The position numbers and the translations under genes are program-made. From CBDUEV01 sp965366365 (GTDB lineage: Bacteria; Actinomycetota; Acidimicrobiia; Spongiisociales; JAENVV01): DNA of 22,235 nucleotides. The notes below the pieces were generated by a model, which searched no databases, was not told the origin of the DNA, and saw only the letters and a list, made by a program, of their open reading frames with translations. Below, piece by piece: positions 1 through 7,819 of this stretch. Position 1 is the stretch's first letter; the number at the start of each line of letters is the position of its first letter. The stretch is from NCBI GenBank assembly GCA_965366365.1, contig CBDUEV010000045.1, forward strand, positions 1-22,235, given 5' to 3'.

Positions 1-758
1 TGCATGGTCTGGTCGGGTCGGACGGTACCGAGATGCGGACGGTCGTCAACAATGTGGAAACGCTGGCCAACATACCGGGCATCCTTGCCGAGGGGGCCGA
101 TTGGTTCCGTTCGCTCGGCACCGATCGATCGCCAGGGTCGATGCTGTTCACCGTTTCGGGTGACGTCCAGACCCCGGCCGTGGTGGAGCTCCCTCTCGGG
201 ACACCGCTGTCGTATCTGATCTACGGAGTGGGTGGAGGCCTGCCGACCGGACGGCGTCCCAAGCTGGTCGTGTCCGGGGTCTCCAACCGTCCCTTGAGCG
301 AAGACGAGCTCGACACTCCTTTGTCGTACGAGGGGATGGAAGCCATCGGCAGCGGTTTGGGATCGGGCGGATTCATCGTGTACGACGACACAACCTGCGC
401 CGTGGAGGTGGGAGCCGCCCTCTCCGGTTTCCTGCAACAAGGGTCCTGTGGTCAATGCCCGCCTTGCAAGCTCGGAACGACGGCCTTCACCTCCGGCTTC
501 TCGGCGGTGCTGGAGGGGCGAAGTGATCTCGATCACGTCGAGCGGCTCACGGCGTGGATATCACGAGTCACAGACGCCAATCGGTGCGGTTTGGGTGCTG
601 GGCAGCGGGCGCTCGCCGGCGGGATTCTCGACACCTTTGCCGAGGACGTGATCGATTGCCTGGAGGGCAGGTGCCCCGGTCACCGCGGGCTTCTTCCGCC
701 CGCGCCGGTCGATCATGATCCATCTCAGCAGAGACCGGTCATTGTCTTTGCGAGCTGA
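1..758 (+). CDS. NuoF-like NADH-binding iron-sulfur flavoprotein, 3' part
   Basis: The reading frame is open at the left edge (first full codon at base 3), so the N-terminal FMN/NADH-binding half is missing. The visible part begins just before the VVNNVETLANIP motif that NuoF-type subunits use near the flavin site. A SLBB-like segment follows, then the iron-sulfur domain SCGQCPPCKLGT with a fourth cysteine in NRCGLG; these four cysteines would hold one [4Fe-4S] cluster. In respiratory complex I, in NAD-dependent formate dehydrogenases and in hydrogenases such subunits oxidise NADH and pass electrons to iron-sulfur clusters. No nuoG or dehydrogenase gene follows; a terminator-like hairpin comes right after the stop. 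That argues against an ordinary nuo operon here, but genes upstream of the window could still be complex I or a dehydrogenase. The family is certain; the exact enzyme is not. Confidence 0.85.
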   Translation, partial: HGLVGSDGTEMRTVVNNVETLANIPGILAEGADWFRSLGTDRSPGSMLFTVSGDVQTPAVVELPLGTPLSYLIYGVGGGLPTGRRPKLVVSGVSNRPLSEDELDTPLSYEGMEAIGSGLGSGGFIVYDDTTCAVEVGAALSGFLQQGSCGQCPPCKLGTTAFTSGFSAVLEGRSDLDHVERLTAWISRVTDANRCGLGAGQRALAGGILDTFAEDVIDCLEGRCPGHRGLLPPAPVDHDPSQQRPVIVFAS

Positions 759-764
759 CCGCTC

Positions 765-803
765 GCCGGCAGGTTCCGGCCAACCGGCCGGTGTCCCCTT
801 TTT
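765..803 (+). terminator. Probable Rho-independent terminator after the NuoF-like gene
   Basis: Bases 765-775 pair with 782-792 (GCCGGCAGGTT against AACCGGCCGGT, with one A/G mismatch and one G-U pair) around a six-base loop CCGGCC. Five T residues follow at 799-803, after a six-base gap that is slightly long for a classical terminator. It lies 6 bases after the stop codon. Confidence 0.5.
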
Positions 804-855
804 CGGGCTGACCATCGATGCGAGGAGCCAGAACCGGTCATCAGCGGCACCCCAC

Positions 856-867
856 TAGGGTGGCGGC
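856..867 (+). promoter_or_regulatory. -10 box (TAGGGT) for a probably leaderless mRNA
   Basis: TAGGGT at 856-861 fits the actinobacterial TAnnnT -10 consensus and lies 6 bases before the ATG at 868. Transcription would therefore start at or next to the start codon. No Shine-Dalgarno sequence is present and no clear -35 box is seen. Confidence 0.45.
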
Positions 868-2616
868 ATGGTCGGTGTCCCCGAGAGCCTCGATCTGATC
901 ATCGTCGGTGGCACGCCCGCCGGTCTGAGCCTGGCTGCCGAAGCCCAGGCTGCCGGCTTGGAGCGGGTGCTCGTGCTCGAGAGCTCCGACACCGTTGTGC
1001 CTGCCGACGCCGCCGGGCGGCTCCGACTCAACGTGCGGTATCAGACGCAGGTCGTGGCTATTCGCGACGAGGGCAGCGCCGTTGTCGTGGATACCCTCCA
1101 GGGAGCCCTCCAGGCCAACGCCGTTGCCTACGCCGATCCTCTCCCTGGCACCCCCCTCTCTCCCGAATATCCCCTGCCTCCAAGCCTGACGTCCCGGGTC
1201 CATTTCTCGTGCGACGAGATTCCCGCGGATGGTTGCGACGTCCTCGTGGTCGGCGGTGGAGAACAAGCCACTGGCTTCGCCGAGTCGTTGGTAGAACAGG
1301 GCCACCAGGTGGTTCTGGCCCTCCTTGGCGAGTTCGAACAACTGTCGCGCCTCAGCCGCGAAACGCTGGAACGAATGGAACAGGAACGCCGGGCAACGAT
1401 TCTCTGGCACAGCACCCCGGATGCAGTTGGCGACGTGGGCGGATTCCCGATGGCGTATTTCGACGACCGGCGCACCCCGGATCTACAGGTCGATCACGTC
1501 GTCTACGCCCTCGGCGTGCAAGTCGACGATACGGCATTCGAGCAACTCGGGATCGACGTGCCGTCATCGAGCACCCGGAGCTTCATCCTCCAGGACCGGA
1601 AAGAGTCGGTGAGTCATCCCATGGGCTCCCTGGTCCCGGCGGGGCGGGCCTGGGACGCCATCAGAGCGGTCAGATTCCCGAGCCTCCCGGCGACCCCCCA
1701 CGCACCTCCGGCTGAGCGTCGGGAGGAACTGGCGGCTCGCTACTACAACGCCACCATCACCTACTTCGAGAAAGCCCACAGCGATCTGTGGCTCATCCGG
1801 GTCCGCCCTGACACCGGCAGCGCCGATCACCGGGCCGGCCAATACGCCACCTTGGGGCTCGGCTACTGGGAACCGCGGATCGACGACGCCATCGATCGAC
1901 TCAAGGACGGTCAGGTCGAGAAGTTGGTCCGTCGTTCGTACTCGATCAGCAGTCCGATCCTCGATGCGCATGGGTACCTCGTCAACCCCTACGAATCCGA
2001 AGAACTCGAGTTCTACGTCGTTCTCGTCCCGCCCTCCGAGGAGCGAGTGCCGGGCCTGACCCCCCGTCTAGCTAGGAAAGAGGTTGGAGACCGAATCTAT
2101 CTCGGACCCAAGATCAGTGGCCGCTACACCCTCGACCCCGTGACCGATCCAGCCTCGGTGGTCGTGTTCCTCGCCACCGGGACGGGTGAAGCACCTCACA
2201 ACGCCATGATCGCCGAATTGCTCCGACGGGGCCACTACGGTCCGATCGCCTCGGTGGTCACGGTGCGGCGGTGGACAGACCTCGGCTACCGGAGACTCCA
2301 CACCGAGCTGGAGCGGCGGTTCAGCAACTATCACTATCTGGCCCTCCCGACCCGAGAGCCGGACGTTCCAAAGCGCTACATCCAAGACGTGGTGGAGTCC
2401 GGCGAACTGGAGGGGCGCCTTGGAGCGTCGCTCGATCCTTCCACCACCACGGTGTTCTTGTGCGGCAATCCTGCCATGATCGGCCCGCCCACCTGGAACG
2501 GGAATGGGCCGGTATTCCCGACTCCTCGAGGCGTCGTGGAGCTCCTCGTCGGTCGGGGATTCACGCCCGATCGTCGAGAGGCCCCTGGCAATGTTCATTT
2601 CGAGGAGTATTGGTAG
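868..2616 (+). CDS. Fused flavoprotein: disulfide-reductase-like half plus ferredoxin-NADP reductase half
   Basis: 582 residues in two parts. Residues 8-270 resemble a pyridine-nucleotide/FAD oxidoreductase of the thioredoxin-reductase/YpdA superfamily: a first dinucleotide fold with GGTPAG (14-19) and a second with VVGGGEQA (127-134). There is no CxxC redox pair, so it cannot act as an ordinary thioredoxin reductase. Residues 290-582 are a ferredoxin-NADP+ reductase of the bacterial Fpr type: FAD motif RRSYSIS (355-361), nucleotide motif ATGTGEAP (436-443), LCGNPAMIG (531-539) and a C-terminus ending in EEYW with the stacking aromatic. The FNR half probably exchanges electrons between NAD(P)H and ferredoxin or flavodoxin; the partner of the N-terminal half is unknown. 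The start is supported by the -10 box 6 bases upstream. The 3' end overlaps the convergent kinase gene by 56 bases. FNR assignment is firm; the role of the fusion is inference. Confidence 0.85.
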   Translation: MVGVPESLDLIIVGGTPAGLSLAAEAQAAGLERVLVLESSDTVVPADAAGRLRLNVRYQTQVVAIRDEGSAVVVDTLQGALQANAVAYADPLPGTPLSPEYPLPPSLTSRVHFSCDEIPADGCDVLVVGGGEQATGFAESLVEQGHQVVLALLGEFEQLSRLSRETLERMEQERRATILWHSTPDAVGDVGGFPMAYFDDRRTPDLQVDHVVYALGVQVDDTAFEQLGIDVPSSSTRSFILQDRKESVSHPMGSLVPAGRAWDAIRAVRFPSLPATPHAPPAERREELAARYYNATITYFEKAHSDLWLIRVRPDTGSADHRAGQYATLGLGYWEPRIDDAIDRLKDGQVEKLVRRSYSISSPILDAHGYLVNPYESEELEFYVVLVPPSEERVPGLTPRLARKEVGDRIYLGPKISGRYTLDPVTDPASVVVFLATGTGEAPHNAMIAELLRRGHYGPIASVVTVRRWTDLGYRRLHTELERRFSNYHYLALPTREPDVPKRYIQDVVESGELEGRLGASLDPSTTTVFLCGNPAMIGPPTWNGNGPVFPTPRGVVELLVGRGFTPDRREAPGNVHFEEYW

Positions 2617-3820
2617 GCGTCCGATCGTCTGACATGAGCGGCAGGCGCACGGTGAACGTGGTCCCTTCGCCCAGGACGCTGTCCACCCCGATCGTTCCCC
2701 CATGCTGGGCGACCACGTGCCGGACGATCGAGAGTCCCAACCCGGTGCCACCGGTGCCTCTGGAGCGAGCGGAATCCACGCGGTAGAAGCGCTCAAAGAC
2801 CCGGTCGAGGTGCTTGGAAGGGATCCCTTCGCCTGTGTCGGAAACCTGGAGTTCGGCAAAGCCCGGCAACGAGCGGAGTCGCACGCTCACCGACCCGGCG
2901 TCGGGGGTGTGGCGAATGGCATTCCCGACCAGGTTGGAGACCGCAAGCGACAGGTCCGATCTTGAACCGCTCACGATGACCGGCGCATCGGGGGCGACAA
3001 TAGATGGGGAGGGATGGCCCTGGGAACGCCCCACCACGTCAGAGAGCAGCAGCCCGAGGTCGACGACTTCGGTCGCCGCCTCCGTCGCCTCCAGGCGGGA
3101 GAGGTCGAGGAGGTCCGAGACGATTCGACTGAGACGGACGGCCGATGCGGCGGCCTGAGCAGCGAACCTTTGGGCCGAATCGGTGTCGCCGTCGTCGAGG
3201 GCGTTCAGGACCGTCTCCGAGGCAGCCTGAATCGATGCCACCGGCGTCTTCAGCTCGTGGGACGCATCGGCAACGAAGTCTCGACGCATCTCGCTGACGC
3301 GCCGCTCGTCGGTGACGTTGCGAAGCATGACCAGGACCGACCCATCGGCGGCGCGATTGGTCGCGGCCTCGTAGGTCTGCTGCCCATCGAGCCCTTCGAG
3401 GATCTGCGTATCTCTGTCGTCAGAGGCGGTCCGAATGACTTCGAGAAGCCGATGATGGAGGAGGTTGCCTTCTCGATCCAAGCTATCCCCGAAAAGGCTC
3501 CAAGCGGCCTGGTTGGCGTACAGGATCCGGGCTCTGTCACCCACCAGAAACACGGGATCGGCAACGCTGCGAAGAACCCGATCCATCATGTCGTTCTCCC
3601 GTTGGTACTCGTCAACCAGGTCGACGAGCCGGCGTCGCTCTGTCGCCAGTTGGTCGGCGATCAGGTCGGTGCTCGTCCAGCCCGTGCCGGCGCCGGTGTC
3701 GGACGCGGATACTCGAGCAGGTATCGCCTGGACGGCCCGACCGGCCCGGCGGCGCGTCCACCACCCGCCGAGAGCGACTCCGACGAGCAACCCGAGCGCG
3801 GCGACGAAAGGATCAGTCAT
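2561..3820 (-). CDS. Phosphate-regulon sensor histidine kinase (PhoR/SenX3-like)
   Basis: 419 residues. One membrane segment (about 5-21), a PAS-like domain (about 75-170), then HisKA with the phospho-acceptor in DASHELKTP (His188), and HATPase_c with N box NLVGNAIRHTP (Asn300), G1 DTGEGIP and G2 GTGLGLSIV. It would autophosphorylate and pass phosphate to the regulator encoded just upstream. The ATG overlaps the regulator's stop by 8 bases (ATGACTGA), so translation is probably coupled. There is no external sensor domain and only one membrane segment, fitting PhoR-type kinases that read phosphate status through the Pst transporter and PhoU. It is the last gene of the pst operon and overlaps the convergent flavoprotein gene at its 3' end. 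Assignment to phosphate control rests on context as well as sequence. Confidence 0.92.
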   Translation of the reverse strand: MTDPFVAALGLLVGVALGGWWTRRRAGRAVQAIPARVSASDTGAGTGWTSTDLIADQLATERRRLVDLVDEYQRENDMMDRVLRSVADPVFLVGDRARILYANQAAWSLFGDSLDREGNLLHHRLLEVIRTASDDRDTQILEGLDGQQTYEAATNRAADGSVLVMLRNVTDERRVSEMRRDFVADASHELKTPVASIQAASETVLNALDDGDTDSAQRFAAQAAASAVRLSRIVSDLLDLSRLEATEAATEVVDLGLLLSDVVGRSQGHPSPSIVAPDAPVIVSGSRSDLSLAVSNLVGNAIRHTPDAGSVSVRLRSLPGFAELQVSDTGEGIPSKHLDRVFERFYRVDSARSRGTGGTGLGLSIVRHVVAQHGGTIGVDSVLGEGTTFTVRLPLMSDDRTPTNTPRNEHCQGPLDDRA

Positions 3821-4511
3821 CGGCGTATTTGTAGCCGATTCCCCGGACCGTCACGATCAGCACGGGCTTCTTGGGATCCGCCTCGATCTTCTTTCTGAGC
3901 CGCTTGATATGCACATCGAGCGTCTTTGTGTCGCCGAAGTAGTCATACCCCCACACCTCGGCCATGAGGCTCTCGCGGGTCACGAGTCTCCCCTTACGTC
4001 GCATGAGTGTCTCGAGCAAGGCGAACTCCTTCGGGCGAAGCTGGACCTCCTCGTCGCGGATCCGAGTCGTGTGGCGCGCCACATCGAGTTCAACCGGCCC
4101 GCCGACCAACAGGTCGTCCACATCCGGTTCGTCGACGTTCCCCAGCCCGGCGCGCCGCAACCCAGCCCGCACTCTCGAGACCAGCTCCAGCATCGAGAAC
4201 GGCTTGGTGACATAGTCGTCGGCCCCGAGTTCCAGACCTGCCACCTTGTCGGCCTCCGCATCCTTGGCGGTGAGGATGATCACCGGCACGGTCGACCTGC
4301 TCCGTATACCTCGGAGCACATCGAAACCGTGCATGGAGGGCGTCATCAGGTCGAGAATGACCAGATCGGGTCGGAAGTCTCGAGCGGCCATCAGCCCGGC
4401 TGCGCCATCGTGGCTGACCATGACGTCATAGCCCTCCCGCTCGAGGTTGTAGCGGACAGAATCCGCCAGGGAGACCTCGTCTTCGACGATGAGAATCCGA
4501 CTCTTGCTCAT
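3813..4511 (-). CDS. OmpR/PhoB-family response regulator (RegX3/PhoB-like)
   Basis: 232 residues from the ATG at 4511, preceded by GGGAGGGG. The receiver domain (about 4-118) has the acidic pair Asp11/Glu12, the phospho-acceptor Asp54 in VILDLM and Lys103 in VTKPF. A winged-helix DNA-binding domain (about 130-230) ends in VRGIGYKY, typical of OmpR/PhoB proteins. By context it should bind PHO boxes and activate the pst genes when phosphate is low. Its start overlaps the stop of the preceding mini-PhoU gene (ATGA, 4508-4511) and its end overlaps the kinase start, so the three are likely translated together. An in-frame start 48 bases further upstream exists, but it would add a non-homologous tail inside the mini-PhoU gene. 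Confidence 0.93.
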   Translation of the reverse strand: MSKSRILIVEDEVSLADSVRYNLEREGYDVMVSHDGAAGLMAARDFRPDLVILDLMTPSMHGFDVLRGIRSRSTVPVIILTAKDAEADKVAGLELGADDYVTKPFSMLELVSRVRAGLRRAGLGNVDEPDVDDLLVGGPVELDVARHTTRIRDEEVQLRPKEFALLETLMRRKGRLVTRESLMAEVWGYDYFGDTKTLDVHIKRLRKKIEADPKKPVLIVTVRGIGYKYADD

Positions 4512-4840
4512 CGCCCCTCCCGCATTGGCCGCTGGCTCGGTGCACCTTGCGGATCCCACGAGTCCGACGCGAACTCGCGGAACTCGCCGCCGAGGAGAAA
4601 CGCAGTCTGTTCGGCAATCTCGATGGCCCGGGACGCAACTCGCCCGGGGTTTCTCGTCACGATGGCCATCCGGATTCCCCTCTCCAGCTGCTCAGGGGCG
4701 TCGCGACAGCGCGCGACCCGCTCCACCATGGACCGAGTGAGACCTTCCATAGGCCGCACGGCGGAGTGGGCCCCCATCGCCAACACCTCTCGCGGCATGT
4801 CCGCCAACGACTCATGGAAGTTCTGCCGGATTCCCGTCAA
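4508..4840 (-). CDS. Half-length PhoU paralogue (mini-PhoU)
   Basis: 110 residues from a TTG start that has GGGAG six bases upstream. The N-terminus, TGIRQNFHESLADMPREVLAMG, matches the first helix of the full PhoU just upstream (PDIRNRFHGQLSELETTVLTMG). The rest, from about residue 30, matches the last helices of PhoU (EQLERGIRMAIVTRN... AIEIAEQTAFLLGG against GQLEYAIRMILAARA... AVDIGEQVVFMATG). About 120 central residues are absent, including the first E/DxxxD metal-type motif region. It looks like a duplicated phoU that lost its middle but kept a good ribosome site and tight coupling to the regulator gene. It may modulate PhoU or the kinase, or be a decaying copy. An alternative ATG at 4930 would overlap the end of phoU. 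Confidence 0.7.
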   Translation of the reverse strand: MTGIRQNFHESLADMPREVLAMGAHSAVRPMEGLTRSMVERVARCRDAPEQLERGIRMAIVTRNPGRVASRAIEIAEQTAFLLGGEFREFASDSWDPQGAPSQRPMREGR

Positions 4841-4898
4841 CGTCGACTCCCGCTGGGCGCCAGCGGCCAACCGCCCACGATGTTGATGTGCCCTCGCA

Positions 4899-5588
4899 TC
4901 ACGAGGCTTCGCCAGAAGGGATGCGCGCATCGTTGAACTCCTCCACCATCCCGGTGGCCATGAACACCACCTGCTCGCCGATATCAACCGCCTGGTCACC
5001 GATTCGCTCGAGGGCTCTGGCGGCGAGAATCATCCGGATGGCGTACTCCAGTTGACCAGCGTCCTTGCCGATCCCCAGGATGCTCTCCGTGACGGCTTCG
5101 TTCAGCGCATCAATGGAATCGTCCATGACCACCAGGCTGCGGGCGCCGTCGACGGCGCGACTCGAGAAGCATTCGAGGGCGATCCGAACCATCGGTTGAA
5201 CTCGCCGGCCCATTTCTTCGAGCTGAGCGAGGACGTCGGGTCGAGCGGGGAGCGTATGCGTCGCTTTGACGATCTCGGCGATATTGACGGCTTGATCTCC
5301 CATTCGCTCCAGGGTGGTCGTCACGTGGAGGAGGGCGATCATCTGTCGGAGATCACCAGCCATCGGCTGCTGCTCGGCGACGAGTTCCAGCCAGCGGGTA
5401 TGTACAGCGAAGTAGTAGCCGTCGATCTCATCGTCGGCGGCGATCACGTCGGCGGCGAGGTCGAGATCACGGCGGGCCAGCGCTTCGACAGCTCGCGATA
5501 CGAGGTGACCTGCCTCGGCGCCCATGGTGAGCACCGTCGTCTCCAGTTCTGAGAGTTGTCCGTGAAATCGATTCCTGATATCTGGCAT
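4899..5588 (-). CDS. phoU: Phosphate signalling protein PhoU
   Basis: 229 residues, the usual length for PhoU, made of two three-helix bundles. Characteristic blocks are FHGQLSELETTVLTMG at the start, LHVTTTLERMGDQAVNIAE in the first half and ARALERIGDQAVDIGEQV in the second; the ERxGDQAxxI motifs carry the acidic metal-binding residues. PhoU damps the PhoR-type kinase when phosphate is plentiful and restrains PstSCAB. It lies 44 bases after pstB and 58 bases before the mini-PhoU gene, on the same strand. Confidence 0.95.
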   Translation of the reverse strand: MPDIRNRFHGQLSELETTVLTMGAEAGHLVSRAVEALARRDLDLAADVIAADDEIDGYYFAVHTRWLELVAEQQPMAGDLRQMIALLHVTTTLERMGDQAVNIAEIVKATHTLPARPDVLAQLEEMGRRVQPMVRIALECFSSRAVDGARSLVVMDDSIDALNEAVTESILGIGKDAGQLEYAIRMILAARALERIGDQAVDIGEQVVFMATGMVEEFNDARIPSGEAS

Positions 5589-5632
5589 TGCTACTGCCTC
5601 TCTCGATGGTCGGGGTGTTCGGACCCGATCAC

Positions 5633-6469
5633 CTACCCAAACCTTCCGGTTATGTACTGCTCGGTGAGTTCGTCGGCGGGATTGGTGAAGATCTGACCGG
5701 TCGGCCCGTACTCGACGATGTATCCGGCCCGATCAGCATCCATGTTGAGAAACGCTGTGAAATCCGATGCCCTCGCCGCCTGCTGCATATTGTGTGTCAC
5801 GATACCGATGGTATAGCGCTGCTTCAGATCCTGGATCAGCTCCTCGATACGGAGCGTGGAAATCGGGTCGAGGGCCGAAGTCGGCTCGTCCATGAGGATG
5901 ATCTCCGGCTTCACGGCGATCGTCCGAGCGATACACAAGCGCTGCTGCTGGCCACCGGAAAGCGAATACCCACTCTGATCGAGCTTGTCCTTCACCTCGC
6001 CCCACAGAGCGGCCTGCACCAGGCTCTCCTCGACCAGCTCGTCCATGTTCCCTTTGTAGCCGTTGACTCGCGCTCCCCAGGCGACGTTGTCATAGATGCT
6101 CTTCGGAAAGGGGTTCGGTTTCTGAAAGACCATGCCGATCCGCCTCCGAACCTCCACGGGGTCGACGGACGCCCCGTAGATATCGGTGCCGTTCAGCCGC
6201 ACGTCCCCGTTGACACGTGCCCCGGCAACGAGGTCGTTCATGCGATTGAAGGTTCTCAGCACTGTCGACTTGCCAGACCCCGACGGACCGATCAAGGCGG
6301 TGATCTGGTAATCGATGAATCGCAGGTCGACGTTCTTGACCGCCCGAAACTCTCCGTATCGAACGCTCATGCCCGTCGCTTCGAGGGCGGCGCCTGGATC
6401 GATGTTGGATCCGGGGTCGACGACGGCGCTTCCGCTCTGCGCTGGTACCGCGGCACGTCTCTCGGCCAT
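5633..6469 (-). CDS. pstB: Phosphate ABC transporter ATP-binding protein PstB
   Basis: 278 residues with all ABC ATPase motifs: Walker A GPSGSGKST (61-69), Q-loop FQKPNPFP (Gln116), signature LSGGQQQR (170-177), Walker B and D-loop EIILMDEPTSALD (189-201) and the switch His in VTHNM. The NPFPKSIYDNVAWG stretch is typical of PstB. It hydrolyses ATP on the inner face of the membrane to drive phosphate import through PstC and PstA. The first 28 residues are a low-complexity extension. Its ATG directly follows the pstA stop codon (TGAATG), so translation is probably coupled. Confidence 0.97.
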   Translation of the reverse strand: MAERRAAVPAQSGSAVVDPGSNIDPGAALEATGMSVRYGEFRAVKNVDLRFIDYQITALIGPSGSGKSTVLRTFNRMNDLVAGARVNGDVRLNGTDIYGASVDPVEVRRRIGMVFQKPNPFPKSIYDNVAWGARVNGYKGNMDELVEESLVQAALWGEVKDKLDQSGYSLSGGQQQRLCIARTIAVKPEIILMDEPTSALDPISTLRIEELIQDLKQRYTIGIVTHNMQQAARASDFTAFLNMDADRAGYIVEYGPTGQIFTNPADELTEQYITGRFG

Positions 6470-7819
6470 TCACGCTCTCCTTGCATATCGGTTTCTCAAC
6501 ACGATTGCCGTGGCATTCAAGGCCACGAGCAGGATGAGAAGGACGACGATCGCGGCTGCGGCGATGTTGCGGAATTCGTCCTGGGGTCGGGACGTCCACT
6601 GGAAGATCTGAATGGGAAGCGCGGTGAATTTCGAGAAGGGGCCGGTTGGATCAGCGGTGATGAAGGTCGACGCTCCCACGACCACCAAGGGAGCCGTCTC
6701 CCCCAGCGCCCGGGCGAGGGCCAGGATGGCGCCGGTCAGGATGCCAGGCAGGGCGCTTGGAAGAACGTGGGCCTGGATCGTCTGCCAGCGCGTGGCCCCC
6801 AGCGCCAGTCCCGCCGCCCGCAGCGAGCTGGGCACGGCCCGCACCGCTTCCTGGGCGTTGATGATGATGATCGGCAGAATGAGGAGGCCCAGGGTCAGCC
6901 CGGCGGACAGGATGGTGCGTCCATTGGCAGTAACGCCTGCATTGGCACGGAGGAAGGCCCCGCTTGTGAAGGCTTCGAGGAATCGGACGAAAATCGCCAG
7001 GCCGAGCATGCCGTAGATGATCGACGGGACACCGGCCAGGTTGTTGATGTTGGTCTGGATCAGCCGGTTGAGGCGCGTATCTCCCGCGTACTCCTCCAGA
7101 TACACGGCCGCACCCACCCCTACGGGCAGCGAGAAGACGATCGTCACGAAGACGATCCACAACGATCCGAGAATGGCGGTGCGGACGCCCGACACCTCGG
7201 CTTCCGGCGATTGTGGGCTGGAGACGAAGTCCCAGGAGAGCCATGACCGGAACAGGACGTCGGCCTCGGGATACTGGGCGGCCGCGATCTCCTCGATGGC
7301 ATCCCGCTCGAAGATCGAATCCAGGAGAGACCAGCTTTGGCGCACCTGAGGAACCACCAGCTGCTCGACGATCAGGGCATAGACGTTGTCGGCGTCGCGA
7401 CTCGACCCCGAACACCCGGTCGGGCGATCCTCCGAACGTGCACAGACCTCGTCCCATTTGGCCTCCGTCTCGAAGACCAAGCGATCGGGAAAGAAGCGTT
7501 GCTCCCGCTCGAGACGTCGCCCGACGTTGTTGGAGATATTCGCCTCCAGCACGGCAACCAGCTCGCCTTTGGTGAGATCCTCCATAGACCGATCGGCGTC
7601 GTAGCCGGACGCGACGACCAGCGAGGCCGGATCGATCTCGTTCTCGATGGCGACCAAACCGAACGACGAGTTGATGACGGTGTAGAGCAGCGTCCCCAAC
7701 GCAACGATCGCCACCATCAGAGCGGCCAGGAACGCCACTTTCAGATAGCCCCCCCGCCGTCGCCGCCGTCCAATATGACGTCGGAGATCCTCGCCTTCGG
7801 GGAAGGATGGTCCGGTCAC
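6470..7819 (-). CDS. pstA: Phosphate ABC transporter permease PstA, with a large external insert
   Basis: 449 residues; PstA is more usually near 280-300. The C-terminal part (about 205-449) is the standard permease: several membrane helices and the EAA coupling loop around AVPSSLRAAGLALGATRWQTI, which contacts PstB. The N-terminus has a basic cytoplasmic tail (RRRRR) and one membrane helix (about 28-48). About 150 polar residues follow before the next helix, probably outside the membrane, with two cysteines that could pair (DEVCARSEDRPTGCSG). Long PstA forms with such a domain (for example those with DUF3333) are known in other phyla; I could not confirm it is the same domain. The start is GTG, overlapping the pstC stop by four bases (GTGA). 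Confidence 0.93.
   Translation of the reverse strand: MTGPSFPEGEDLRRHIGRRRRRGGYLKVAFLAALMVAIVALGTLLYTVINSSFGLVAIENEIDPASLVVASGYDADRSMEDLTKGELVAVLEANISNNVGRRLEREQRFFPDRLVFETEAKWDEVCARSEDRPTGCSGSSRDADNVYALIVEQLVVPQVRQSWSLLDSIFERDAIEEIAAAQYPEADVLFRSWLSWDFVSSPQSPEAEVSGVRTAILGSLWIVFVTIVFSLPVGVGAAVYLEEYAGDTRLNRLIQTNINNLAGVPSIIYGMLGLAIFVRFLEAFTSGAFLRANAGVTANGRTILSAGLTLGLLILPIIIINAQEAVRAVPSSLRAAGLALGATRWQTIQAHVLPSALPGILTGAILALARALGETAPLVVVGASTFITADPTGPFSKFTALPIQIFQWTSRPQDEFRNIAAAAIVVLLILLVALNATAIVLRNRYARRA

Noticed and set aside
841..1410. Minus-strand open frame inside the fused flavoprotein gene
   Set aside because: Lies wholly inside the flavoprotein gene, whose nucleotide-binding motifs are in the other frame; no motif of its own.
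3465..4886. Long plus-strand open frame (473 codons) over the kinase and regulator genes
   Set aside because: Antisense shadow of two certain genes, with a low-complexity, arginine/serine-rich translation.
5588..7246. Long plus-strand open frame (552 codons) across phoU, pstB and pstA
   Set aside because: It is antisense to pstB and pstA, which carry complete family motifs; high GC keeps the opposite strand free of stops. The translation has no recognisable domain.
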